A stretch of 5,393 bases of DNA from Candidatus Bathyarchaeota archaeon (GTDB lineage Archaea > Thermoproteota > Bathyarchaeia > Bathyarchaeales > Bathycorpusculaceae), in NCBI GenBank assembly GCA_018396935.1, contig JAGTRA010000052.1:1494-6886 (forward strand), read 5' to 3'. The position numbers and the translations under genes were made by a program. The notes beneath the pieces were generated by a model. That model was not told where the DNA came from. It searched no databases and saw nothing but the letters and a program-made list of their open reading frames with translations. Positions 1 through 5,062 of this stretch are shown in pieces (position 1 is the first letter of the stretch; each line of letters begins with the position of its first letter).

Positions 1-101
1 TTTGAATATTCAATTTCAACATCATCTGGCAATAAAACATCACCTCCTCCACGTCCAAATTGGTAATCCGCTATACGCTTAATTCTAGTGAGCGGATCCA
101 T
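1..101 (-). CDS. PUA-domain RNA-binding protein, N-terminal part (runs off left edge)
   Basis: Reading the minus strand from an ATG at 101-99 gives 33 codons with no stop before the window edge. The peptide begins MDPLTRIKRIADYQFGRGGG and continues through LLPDDVEIEYS. The IADYQFGxGxG...LxPxxVEI pattern is familiar to me from archaeal PUA-domain proteins, both the small stand-alone ones and the C-terminal domain of archaeosine-tRNA transglycosylase-type enzymes; PUA domains bind structured RNA. A TGA at 110-108 lies in frame just upstream, so this ATG is the only sensible start. With the motif at residue 9, a short stand-alone PUA protein is more likely than a long enzyme. No clear Shine-Dalgarno sequence precedes the ATG, which suggests a short or leaderless transcript. 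It is divergent from the MBF1 operon. Most of the gene lies outside the window, so the exact subfamily cannot be settled. Confidence 0.7.
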   Translation of the reverse strand, partial: MDPLTRIKRIADYQFGRGGGDVLLPDDVEIEYS

Positions 102-116
102 GCTCTTTCAAGTCAA

Positions 117-141
117 CTATTTTTATTCGACAACTATAAAC
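117..141. promoter_or_regulatory. Divergent promoter region between the PUA gene and the MBF1 operon
   Basis: The 84 bases between the two divergent starts hold TATAAA at 135-140 (TTTATA on the minus strand) and an AT-rich TTTTTATT at 119-126. Read on the plus strand, TATAAA would place transcription start near 163, giving a short leader that includes the MBF1 Shine-Dalgarno sequence. Read on the minus strand, the same box would start the PUA transcript near 111, about 10 bases before its ATG. Which box serves which direction cannot be decided by eye. Confidence 0.35.
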
Positions 142-168
142 ATAACCGTCACCAAGATAGTAGAACCT

Positions 169-176
169 GAGAGGAG
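169..176 (+). promoter_or_regulatory. Shine-Dalgarno site for MBF1
   Basis: GAGAGGAG lies 9 bases before the ATG at 186 but only 3 bases before the alternative in-frame TTG at 180. The spacing favours ATG 186, which also makes the protein begin MRCEVCG, as archaeal MBF1 proteins normally do. Confidence 0.5.
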
Positions 177-185
177 CGCTTGAAA

Positions 186-740
186 ATGCGCTGTGAGGTT
201 TGTGGCCGGAAGATTCAGGGCAAACCAGTAAAAGCCATAATAGAGGGAGCCAAACTAACAGTCTGCAACGACTGTTCAAGACATGGAAAAATAGTTTTAG
301 AGGAAATCAAGCAGTCCATGCCCATACCTATACAAAAAACCACATCAGCAACTACGAAAACCACACAAATGAAGATGCAGAAAGTTAAAGCTGAGGATAT
401 ATTGGAGGAAAACTTGGAGCTTGTAGAGGATTTTGCGCAGCGGATAAGACAGGCTAGAGAGAGACTTGGTTTAACTCAGGAAGACCTAGGGAAGAAGATA
501 AACGAAAAAGCTTCTTTGCTTAAGAAAATAGAGTCAGGTAAATTGAAGCCCGACAACAGATTGGCTGCTAAGATTGAGCATGCGCTAAGAATAAAACTTC
601 TTATACCATCAAAGTGCGACATGACAACATCATTACTGCCAAAACCTAAAAGCCAAGGATTAACATTCGGAGATCTCCTTCAATTGGGGAAGAATAACGG
701 AGGAAAAGTTGACGAAAGCTATAATAGTACAGCGTCGTAA
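186..740 (+). CDS. Archaeal multiprotein bridging factor 1 (zinc ribbon + helix-turn-helix)
   Basis: The product is a 184-residue MBF1-family protein. The N-terminus is a zinc ribbon with Cys3-x2-Cys6 and Cys27-x2-Cys30 in the sequence RCEVCGRKI...VCNDC. A polar Thr/Lys-rich linker (about 45-68) leads to an XRE/Cro-type helix-turn-helix at about 80-138, with RERLGLTQEDLGKKI and IESGKLKPD as the recognisable core. Eukaryotic MBF1 is a transcriptional coactivator. Archaeal MBF1 keeps the helix-turn-helix but has its own zinc ribbon, and published work ties it to ribosomes and translation more than to TBP. The length is ordinary for the family, with a C-terminal tail of about 40 residues. The start is ATG 186; a TTG at 180 would add two residues. 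It is the first gene of the operon, and its last 32 bases overlap hflX, whose Shine-Dalgarno sequence lies inside this gene. Confidence 0.9.
   Translation: MRCEVCGRKIQGKPVKAIIEGAKLTVCNDCSRHGKIVLEEIKQSMPIPIQKTTSATTKTTQMKMQKVKAEDILEENLELVEDFAQRIRQARERLGLTQEDLGKKINEKASLLKKIESGKLKPDNRLAAKIEHALRIKLLIPSKCDMTTSLLPKPKSQGLTFGDLLQLGKNNGGKVDESYNSTAS
699..703 (+). promoter_or_regulatory. Shine-Dalgarno site setting the TTG start of hflX
   Basis: GGAGG lies inside the MBF1 coding sequence, 5 bases before TTG 709. There is no ATG with comparable spacing, and a TTG start gives the expected HflX N-terminus ([10 protein letters not shown]). The 16 bases from 699 match the hflX/trm56 junction from 1954 at 15 positions. 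Confidence 0.7.
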
Positions 741-1989
741 TCCTAGAGAGCCATCAACATTAGACGAATTAAAAAGCTTGGCCGAGTCGGCAGGTTACGT
801 GGTTGTTGGCGCAGTAGAGCAAGCTAGAGCTCCTGATCCAAGATATCAAGTTGGCCCGGGAAAAATTCGGGAAATAGCTGAACTTGTCAAGAAAACCGGA
901 GCTCAAAAAATAATTTTTGACAACCCTTTAAAGCCGGTTCAAGCTTATAACATAGCGAAAGTCACTGGTGTAGAGGCAATAGATCGTTTCCAGTTAATAC
1001 TTGAGATTTTCGCCAAAAGAGCTACAACGACTGAAGCGAAGCTTCAGGTTCAACTTGCGAGGTTAAAATATGAGCTAACTCGGGCTAAAGAGAAAGTTAG
1101 ATTAGCTAAAAAAGGTGAGCAACCGGGATTCATGGGTTTGGGTGCATACGAGGTAGATGTGTACTATGAAACGGTGAAGAGACAAATACAGACAATTACT
1201 GAAAAGCTTCAGAAAATTCGGAGAAAACGCATCTTACATAGGGAGAGAAGAATGGAGCTTGGATTTCCAACAGTTTCCTTAGCAGGATACACAAATGCGG
1301 GTAAGAGCACCTTATTCACCACTTTAACGGATGAACTCGTTCCCGCCGACGATGCTCTTTTTACAACTCTATCAACAACAACAAGGCTAGTAAGGTTGAT
1401 GGGAAAGAAGGTGCTTTTAACCGATACCGTAGGCTTTATCGATAGATTGCCAATAGCATTAATAGAGGCGTTTCACTCAACTCTCGAAGAAACCATATAC
1501 TCGGATATAATACTACTTGTTGTTGATGTCAGCGAACCTGTTGAAAAAGTTGAGAGAAAACTCTATGTCTGTTTAGATACTATAGATCGAATTGGAGCTT
1601 CAGGAATCCCAATAATAACAGCCCTCAACAAAATAGATAAACTCTCTGAAATAGAACTTCATGAGAGAATGGATAAACTTAAAGATAAGGCGCCCAAGCC
1701 TATACCGGTCTCAGCTCTTTACGGAATAAACATAGATCTCCTCAAAAAAGAGATAACATCTGAGCTTAAAAACTTCGTGAAAGTTGAGTTCACAATCCCT
1801 GTAAGTAACGAAACTATGCCTATTATCTCATGGCTTTACAGCAAAGCTGATGTGCAAGAAATGAGATACTTAGACGATGGAAAAGCAGTTAAAATAATTT
1901 TTGAAGCGACCCCCTGTTTCGCGGAGAAGGTAAAGAAACAAGTTGAAGAATTAGGAGGTAAAGTTGACGGTTACAGACATCAGGAATAA
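709..1989 (+). CDS. hflX: GTPase HflX (ribosome-associated)
   Basis: The product is 426 residues and reads as a complete HflX of the TRAFAC/Obg-HflX group. The N-terminal HflX domain (about 1-135) has the glycine-rich VGPGKIREI segment (48-56). A long helical linker rich in Lys and Arg (about 108-180) includes [20 protein letters not shown]. The G domain shows the P-loop GYTNAGKST (193-201), switch [11 protein letters not shown] (217-226), G3 DTVGF (239-243), G4 NKID (307-310) and G5 SAL (335-337). A C-terminal domain (about 358-426) follows. In bacteria HflX binds the large subunit and splits stalled ribosomes under stress; archaeal HflX also binds the large subunit and hydrolyses GTP, so a ribosome-linked role is inferred here. 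It starts at TTG 709 within the end of MBF1 and overlaps trm56 by 26 bases, implying translational coupling on both sides. Confidence 0.95.
   Translation: MTKAIIVQRRNPREPSTLDELKSLAESAGYVVVGAVEQARAPDPRYQVGPGKIREIAELVKKTGAQKIIFDNPLKPVQAYNIAKVTGVEAIDRFQLILEIFAKRATTTEAKLQVQLARLKYELTRAKEKVRLAKKGEQPGFMGLGAYEVDVYYETVKRQIQTITEKLQKIRRKRILHRERRMELGFPTVSLAGYTNAGKSTLFTTLTDELVPADDALFTTLSTTTRLVRLMGKKVLLTDTVGFIDRLPIALIEAFHSTLEETIYSDIILLVVDVSEPVEKVERKLYVCLDTIDRIGASGIPIITALNKIDKLSEIELHERMDKLKDKAPKPIPVSALYGINIDLLKKEITSELKNFVKVEFTIPVSNETMPIISWLYSKADVQEMRYLDDGKAVKIIFEATPCFAEKVKKQVEELGGKVDGYRHQE
1953..1959 (+). promoter_or_regulatory. Shine-Dalgarno site setting the TTG start of trm56
   Basis: AGGAGGT is a near-perfect complement of the archaeal 16S tail. 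It sits 4 bases before TTG 1964 and is wholly inside hflX. It fixes a TTG start for trm56 where no upstream ATG is available. Confidence 0.7.
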
Positions 1990-2563
1990 ACCTAAAGTTG
2001 TTGTTCTACGTTGGGGCCATAGACCTAAGAGGGATGCTAGACTTACAACTCACGTGGCTTTAACTGCTAGGGCCCTAGGCGCATCAGGTTTCATACTTGC
2101 TGATATAGAGGATCCGAAAATTAAAGTCACTATTGAAAAGGTTGTTCAAAATTGGGGTGGACCATTTTATTTTGAGATGGGTAAGCCTTGGAAACAAGCA
2201 ATAAAAGAGTGGAGGGATAAGGGTGGAATTGTAGTTCACCTAACGGCGTACGGAGAAAACATAGAAACAAGTGATGTACTTAAACGGATTAAAGCAACAG
2301 GCAAAGATATTATGGTGATTGTTGGGAGCCAAAAGGTCCCAAAAGAGTTCTTTTCAGAGGAGGTTTCGGACTTCAACGTAGCTATTGGTAATCAGCCACA
2401 TTCCGAATGCGCAAGTTTAGCGGTATTCCTAGATAGGCTCTTTGAGGGAAAAGAACTCACTAGGACGTTTGAAAATGCAAAGTTAATGATTATACCCCAG
2501 AAAAGAGGCAAAAAAGTTCTTAAAATCATGGAACAACATGTAAAACAAGGAGAAGAAATTTAA
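1964..2563 (+). CDS. trm56: tRNA (cytidine(56)-2'-O)-methyltransferase Trm56
   Basis: The product is 199 residues. Trm56 uses S-adenosylmethionine to methylate the ribose 2'-OH of C56 in the T-loop of archaeal tRNAs and is a SPOUT-class (trefoil-knot) enzyme. Family hallmarks are clear: the N-terminal [20 protein letters not shown] (12-31), then ARALGASG (35-42), and the C-terminal knot region with VIVGSQKVP (118-126) and [20 protein letters not shown] (138-157). The usual family form of the first motif is LRLGHR; here a Trp replaces the second Leu. The last 20 or so residues form a Lys-rich tail. The start is TTG 1964, dictated by the AGGAGGT just upstream, and overlaps hflX by 26 bases. Its placement with a ribosome GTPase and initiation factors fits a translation-maintenance operon. 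Confidence 0.93.
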   Translation: MTVTDIRNKPKVVVLRWGHRPKRDARLTTHVALTARALGASGFILADIEDPKIKVTIEKVVQNWGGPFYFEMGKPWKQAIKEWRDKGGIVVHLTAYGENIETSDVLKRIKATGKDIMVIVGSQKVPKEFFSEEVSDFNVAIGNQPHSECASLAVFLDRLFEGKELTRTFENAKLMIIPQKRGKKVLKIMEQHVKQGEEI

Positions 2564-2601
2564 ACCAAAATGGCACATATTATTGTGTAGTAGGATCTAG
2601 A
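2559..2601 (+). promoter_or_regulatory. Possible internal promoter and leader for tfe
   Basis: This is the only non-overlapping junction in the operon. TTTAAA at 2559-2564, at the very end of trm56, could act as a TATA element with a start near 2586-2590. CACATATTATTGTG (2574-2587) contains the inverted CACA/TGTG pair. AGGA at 2592-2595 is a weak Shine-Dalgarno site 6 bases before ATG 2602. Suggestive only. Confidence 0.25.
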
Positions 2602-3114
2602 ATGTTGTCAACACTTAACATCACCACTTTGATGAAAATTGCAGAGATTTTAGGTGGAGATGAGGCCGTTAAGGTAGTGGATATTTTAAAAGATTCTGAA
2701 GAGATAACTGATGAGGAAATAGCCAATAAAACGGGAATAAGACTTAACAACGTGCGTAAAATACTCTACAAGCTTTATGATCATTCCCTTGTGAGTTTAA
2801 GGCGAACAAGAGACCCGCAAACTGGATGGTTCATTTTCCATTGGAGATTGCAACCGGATCAAATTGAAGGTTTTATATTAAGCCAAAAGCGAAGAGTTCT
2901 TGAAAAGTTAAACATTCGCTTAGAATACGAAAAAAATCATGATTTCTATTACTGTCAGACACCAGGCTGTAGACGAATACCATTCGAAGAAGCGGTTGAA
3001 CTAATTTTTAGATGCCCAACATGCGGCAAACCACTCATGCACTATAACAACGAAAAAATAATTCGAGGCTTAACTAAGAAAATTGAGCAGTTAAGGAAGG
3101 AGTTGGGTGAGTGA
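2602..3114 (+). CDS. tfe: Transcription initiation factor E subunit alpha (TFE)
   Basis: The product is 170 residues, normal for archaeal TFE alpha, the homologue of the N-terminal half of eukaryotic TFIIE alpha. TFE joins TBP, TFB and RNA polymerase at the promoter and helps DNA melting. An extended winged helix occupies about 5-85, with EITDEEIANKTGIRLNNVRK followed by the wing and GWFIFHWRL (75-83). A short helical linker leads to a C-terminal zinc ribbon with Cys118, Cys123, Cys138 and Cys141. The first knuckle is C-x4-C (CQTPGC), where the classical archaeal sequences I recall have C-x2-C. The last 20 residues form a charged helix. ATG 2602 has only a weak Shine-Dalgarno sequence (AGGA). 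The stop overlaps the HD gene by 8 bases. Confidence 0.93.
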   Translation: MLSTLNITTLMKIAEILGGDEAVKVVDILKDSEEITDEEIANKTGIRLNNVRKILYKLYDHSLVSLRRTRDPQTGWFIFHWRLQPDQIEGFILSQKRRVLEKLNIRLEYEKNHDFYYCQTPGCRRIPFEEAVELIFRCPTCGKPLMHYNNEKIIRGLTKKIEQLRKELGE

Positions 3115-3649
3115 AAAGCTTCCAACAAGAAAGGAAGCCCTTAAACTCCTGCGCGAAGCTGGTTGTCAAGATAACGTTATAAAGCACTGCGAAGCTGTAG
3201 CAAAGCTTGCTGTGGAAATTGCTAAAAAGTGCCTTCAAAAAGGTTTTATGGTGAACATTGAACTTGTGGAAATAGGCGGTCTTCTTCATGATATCGGGCG
3301 TTCAAAAACTCACGGCGTAGATCACGCTATAATAGGTGCCAAAATCGCGGAGGAATTAAAATTGCCGAAACCAATAATAGCGATAATAAAGCGGCACGTC
3401 GGAGGCGGAATCTCAGCTGAAGAGGCTGAAAAACTTGGTTGGCCAGCCGACATTTACACACCACAAACTATTGAGGAGAAAATAATTTCTTATGCAGATA
3501 AGCTCATAGAGGGGACGCAAAGAGTTTCAATAGAGAGAACCATTGAGAAGTTTCAACAAAACGGTCTCCCACCATCGGTTATTAATCGTATTAAAAAACT
3601 TCACGAAGAAATATCATCCCTCATTGGAGATTGCCAATGCCCAAAGTAA
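3107..3649 (+). CDS. HD-domain metal-dependent phosphohydrolase (TIGR00295-like)
   Basis: The product is 180 residues and matches the small stand-alone archaeal HD proteins of the TIGR00295 type. The metal-binding set is complete: His27 (KHCEAV), His61-Asp62 (LLHDIG), His97 (RHVGGG) and Asp131 (YADKL), with additional His69 and His73. HD proteins of this size hydrolyse phosphomono- or diesters, often nucleotides; the substrate of this branch is not known to me. No signal peptide or membrane segment is visible, so it should be cytoplasmic. It starts at GTG 3107, 4 bases after GGAG (3099-3102), inside the end of tfe; no ATG offers comparable spacing. The overlap with tfe upstream and DUF2110 downstream suggests co-translation with both. 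HD fold certain, function open. Confidence 0.88.
   Translation: MSEKLPTRKEALKLLREAGCQDNVIKHCEAVAKLAVEIAKKCLQKGFMVNIELVEIGGLLHDIGRSKTHGVDHAIIGAKIAEELKLPKPIIAIIKRHVGGGISAEEAEKLGWPADIYTPQTIEEKIISYADKLIEGTQRVSIERTIEKFQQNGLPPSVINRIKKLHEEISSLIGDCQCPK
3626..3630 (+). promoter_or_regulatory. Shine-Dalgarno site for the DUF2110 gene
   Basis: GGAGA sits inside the HD gene, 6-7 bases before ATG 3637. It is too close to the alternative in-frame TTG at 3631 for that codon to be used, so it favours ATG 3637. Confidence 0.5.
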
Positions 3650-4470
3650 CATTGCTGACGAGAATCTACAACAGCACTCAGTTGAAGATCATTGAAGCAC
3701 AATTGAGAAACATCATTAAGGGTTTAAAAGTGGAAATAGAAAATGTAGAAACAGAGGATAATTGGGTGAAAATAACTTTTTCAGGAGAAGATGAAAGAAT
3801 TTTTTTGAATTACTTGGAAAGAAATGTAGGCCTTTGTCCAATTGACATAAGAAATGTCAAAAAGTCAATTCCGGTCAAGGGCTACATAACAAATCTAGAT
3901 AAAAGCAATGATGAGATAACTGTTGACATTGGGATTCATAATCCCAAAACGATATTTGCGATACTGCCATTACAAAGGCTACAAGCTCAACTAGCAGATG
4001 GCAGAAAACTAGCCCTAAAGAAGATAATTGAGCTTTACGGGTTTTGCGAAAACCTGCCAATAACAATCAAAGTAACAGCTTTAGAGGGGAATCATATCGA
4101 GGCAATGTTATCCGAGACACAGTTGAGACTATACAGAGAATGGGTTAAGTCACTACTAGATAGGCTAATAGTTATAGGATCGACAAAAAATGAGGTGGAG
4201 AGAGTCCTAAAAAGAGCGAATTGCCAAAACGATATAATAGGGATAGACCCCCTTGGACCATTCGAAAACTGTATAATTTGCAAACTCGGAACAAATGCCA
4301 CGGGGATCATACCTAAAATCGGCAAGCATCTGCCGGAAACATGGTTAAGTATATTTAGCCCAAGGCGATTGATAGAATTCTTCAGAGATATGTATACAAT
4401 CCCAACATGCGTATTAGAGAATTTAATCAGCACAAATAGTAGATCGGGCCGTATGCAATTAAAAAATTAA
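3637..4470 (+). CDS. DUF2110 family protein, function unknown
   Basis: The product is 277 residues. I recognise it as an archaeal DUF2110 protein from the segments PLQRLQAQLADGRKLALKKI (111-130), LSETQLRLYREWVKSLLDRL (158-177) and CKLGTNATGIIPKIG (215-229). The N-terminal 75 residues look like a small alpha/beta domain. Residues about 79-146 (VKGYITNLDK...ITVDIGI...FAILPL...LPITIKV) resemble an S1-like OB fold with an insertion, which would mean RNA or DNA binding; that is my inference. There are no catalytic motifs, signal peptide or membrane helices. The start is ATG 3637, with TTG 3631 as a weaker alternative. It overlaps the HD gene by 13 bases and is the last gene of the operon. From memory, this family often lies beside tfe in archaea, which suggests a role tied to transcription or tRNA handling. 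The tail after about 235 is less family-like. Confidence 0.82.
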   Translation: MPKVTLLTRIYNSTQLKIIEAQLRNIIKGLKVEIENVETEDNWVKITFSGEDERIFLNYLERNVGLCPIDIRNVKKSIPVKGYITNLDKSNDEITVDIGIHNPKTIFAILPLQRLQAQLADGRKLALKKIIELYGFCENLPITIKVTALEGNHIEAMLSETQLRLYREWVKSLLDRLIVIGSTKNEVERVLKRANCQNDIIGIDPLGPFENCIICKLGTNATGIIPKIGKHLPETWLSIFSPRRLIEFFRDMYTIPTCVLENLISTNSRSGRMQLKN

Positions 4471-4482
4471 GTGAATCCTCTT

Positions 4483-4540
4483 GAAACTCATTCTTATTAT
4501 TTTGTAATGCGCTTGAAATTACGAGTTTCCGTTTTATTTG
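4483..4540 (+). terminator. Candidate operon terminator: composite hairpin then T-rich run
   Basis: Twelve bases after the DUF2110 stop, GAAACTC (4483-4489) pairs with GAGTTTC (4523-4529), and immediately inside GTAAT (4504-4508) pairs with ATTAC (4518-4522) around a 9-base loop. The 5' arm carries a 14-base T-rich bulge (4490-4503). The structure is followed by CGTTTTATTT. Archaeal polymerase terminates mainly on T-runs, so either the T-rich bulge or the 3' run could be the active element. Confidence 0.4.
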
Positions 4541-4589
4541 AGATACTTGTTGGATCTGCATGTGATTTATTTGGGTGAAAGAAAAATGT

Positions 4590-4624
4590 GGCAAATAGAA
4601 AGGGGGTGCTTAAGGTTATTTGCC
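4590..4624. repeat. Inverted repeat GGCAAATA / TATTTGCC
   Basis: Eight bases at 4590-4597 are perfectly inverted at 4617-4624, separated by 19 bases. The right arm overlaps the stop codon of the minus-strand membrane-tail reading described at 4616-4678. There is no T-run on either side, so it does not look like a simple terminator. It could be chance in an AT-rich spacer. Confidence 0.3.
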
Positions 4625-4678
4625 TCTTTCCTTGGTATAACTGACAACTATCACTATCAAGGTTATCGCCGCTAAAAC
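4616..4678 (-). pseudogene. Possible remnant: C-terminal membrane anchor of a lost surface protein
   Basis: On the minus strand this stretch reads VLAAITLIVIVVSYTKERGK followed by TAA. A hydrophobic run of about 12 residues, then a short basic Lys/Arg tail and a stop, is the typical end of an archaeal surface protein anchored by a C-terminal helix. The frame extends upstream only to a TAA at 4708-4706, with no start codon and no protein-like sequence beyond the helix. If real, it is a leftover of a gene whose body has been deleted. With about 20 codons of evidence, chance is a serious alternative. Confidence 0.25.
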
Positions 4679-4693
4679 TTGATGACAGCAATT

Positions 4694-4701
4694 TTTATAT
4701 A
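4694..4701 (+). promoter_or_regulatory. TATA box for the secreted-protein gene
   Basis: TTTATATA matches the archaeal box A consensus exactly and lies in an AT-rich block (4691-4715). It sits 40-48 bases before ATG 4742, predicting a start near 4724. The resulting short leader carries GAGGT at 4730-4734, a Shine-Dalgarno site 7 bases before the ATG. Confidence 0.6.
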
Positions 4702-4741
4702 TTTTTTAAAAATTTAGAATTGAAGAAATGAGGTTCTATAA

Positions 4742-5062
4742 ATGAAAAGAAAGTCATTGTTTATTATTGTTTTCATAGTTTTCCTTTTATTGGCTACTAA
4801 CTTCAGTAGTACTCACGCAGAACCAACAACTAATACACCTTTGCCTGATTTTCTTGAGAAAATATTGATTTTACTCCATCCAAATGCAAGTTCTGCTGAG
4901 TTAGATCAGATTAGAATTCAATGGGCAAACCAGTTGCGACTAAATCAAGAACGAATCAAATCTACTAATGGGGCCGTTTTGCATCCATCAACCCCTAGCA
5001 GGGAGTGCCTGCCTATTGTCAGTTATATATTCCTATACATATGGTACAGGGGCAGTCTATAA
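4742..5062 (+). CDS. Secreted protein of unknown function, N-terminal part (frameshifted)
   Basis: This frame gives 106 residues. The N-terminus is a classic Sec signal peptide: KRK (2-4), hydrophobic core LFIIVFIVFLLLA (6-18), and a likely signal peptidase I site after SSTHA (residue 26). The mature part begins EPTTNTPLPDFLEKILILL and continues through a helical Gln/Asn/Arg-rich stretch to about residue 78. After that the reading (PSTPSRECLPIVSY...) looks less protein-like and stops at 5060-5062. A second frame, open from 4944 to the window end, carries convincing coding sequence, so this is most likely the 5' half of a gene broken between about 4944 and 5055. Promoter and Shine-Dalgarno sequence are good, so it was or is expressed. 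I do not recognise a family for this portion. Confidence 0.6.
   Translation: MKRKSLFIIVFIVFLLLATNFSSTHAEPTTNTPLPDFLEKILILLHPNASSAELDQIRIQWANQLRLNQERIKSTNGAVLHPSTPSRECLPIVSYIFLYIWYRGSL

Noticed and set aside
85..279. A 64-residue minus-strand open frame across the divergent promoter
   Set aside because: It overlaps the start of MBF1 on the opposite strand and the PUA gene start in another frame. Its Leu-rich N-terminus mimics a signal peptide, but there is no family match or ribosome binding site.
4092..4433. A 113-residue minus-strand open frame inside the DUF2110 gene
   Set aside because: It lies wholly antisense to a gene recognised by family motifs, has no Shine-Dalgarno sequence, and its composition is what reverse reading of that gene produces.
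4471..4578. A GTG-initiated 35-codon open stretch directly after the DUF2110 stop and in the same frame
   Set aside because: There is no Shine-Dalgarno sequence, it overlaps the candidate terminator, and the peptide shows no recognisable domain. It could be a decayed extension of DUF2110, but nothing supports translation.
4612..4666. Direct repeat AAGGTTAT (4612-4619 and 4659-4666) and inverted CCTTG/CAAGG (4630-4634 and 4658-4662)
   Set aside because: These are only 5-8 bases long in a skewed spacer, with no regular spacing or flanking duplication, so they do not support an attachment site, an insertion-sequence end or a CRISPR repeat.
4679..4685. TTGATGA resembling a C box of a C/D guide RNA
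   Set aside because: No CTGA D box follows at a usable distance and there is no C'/D' pair; the motif falls next to the TATA box of the following gene.
4497..4691. A 64-residue minus-strand open frame in the spacer
   Set aside because: The translation (Ser-, Phe- and Thr-rich) resembles no protein family, and the frame is a shadow of the more protein-like tail reading in another frame at 4616-4678.
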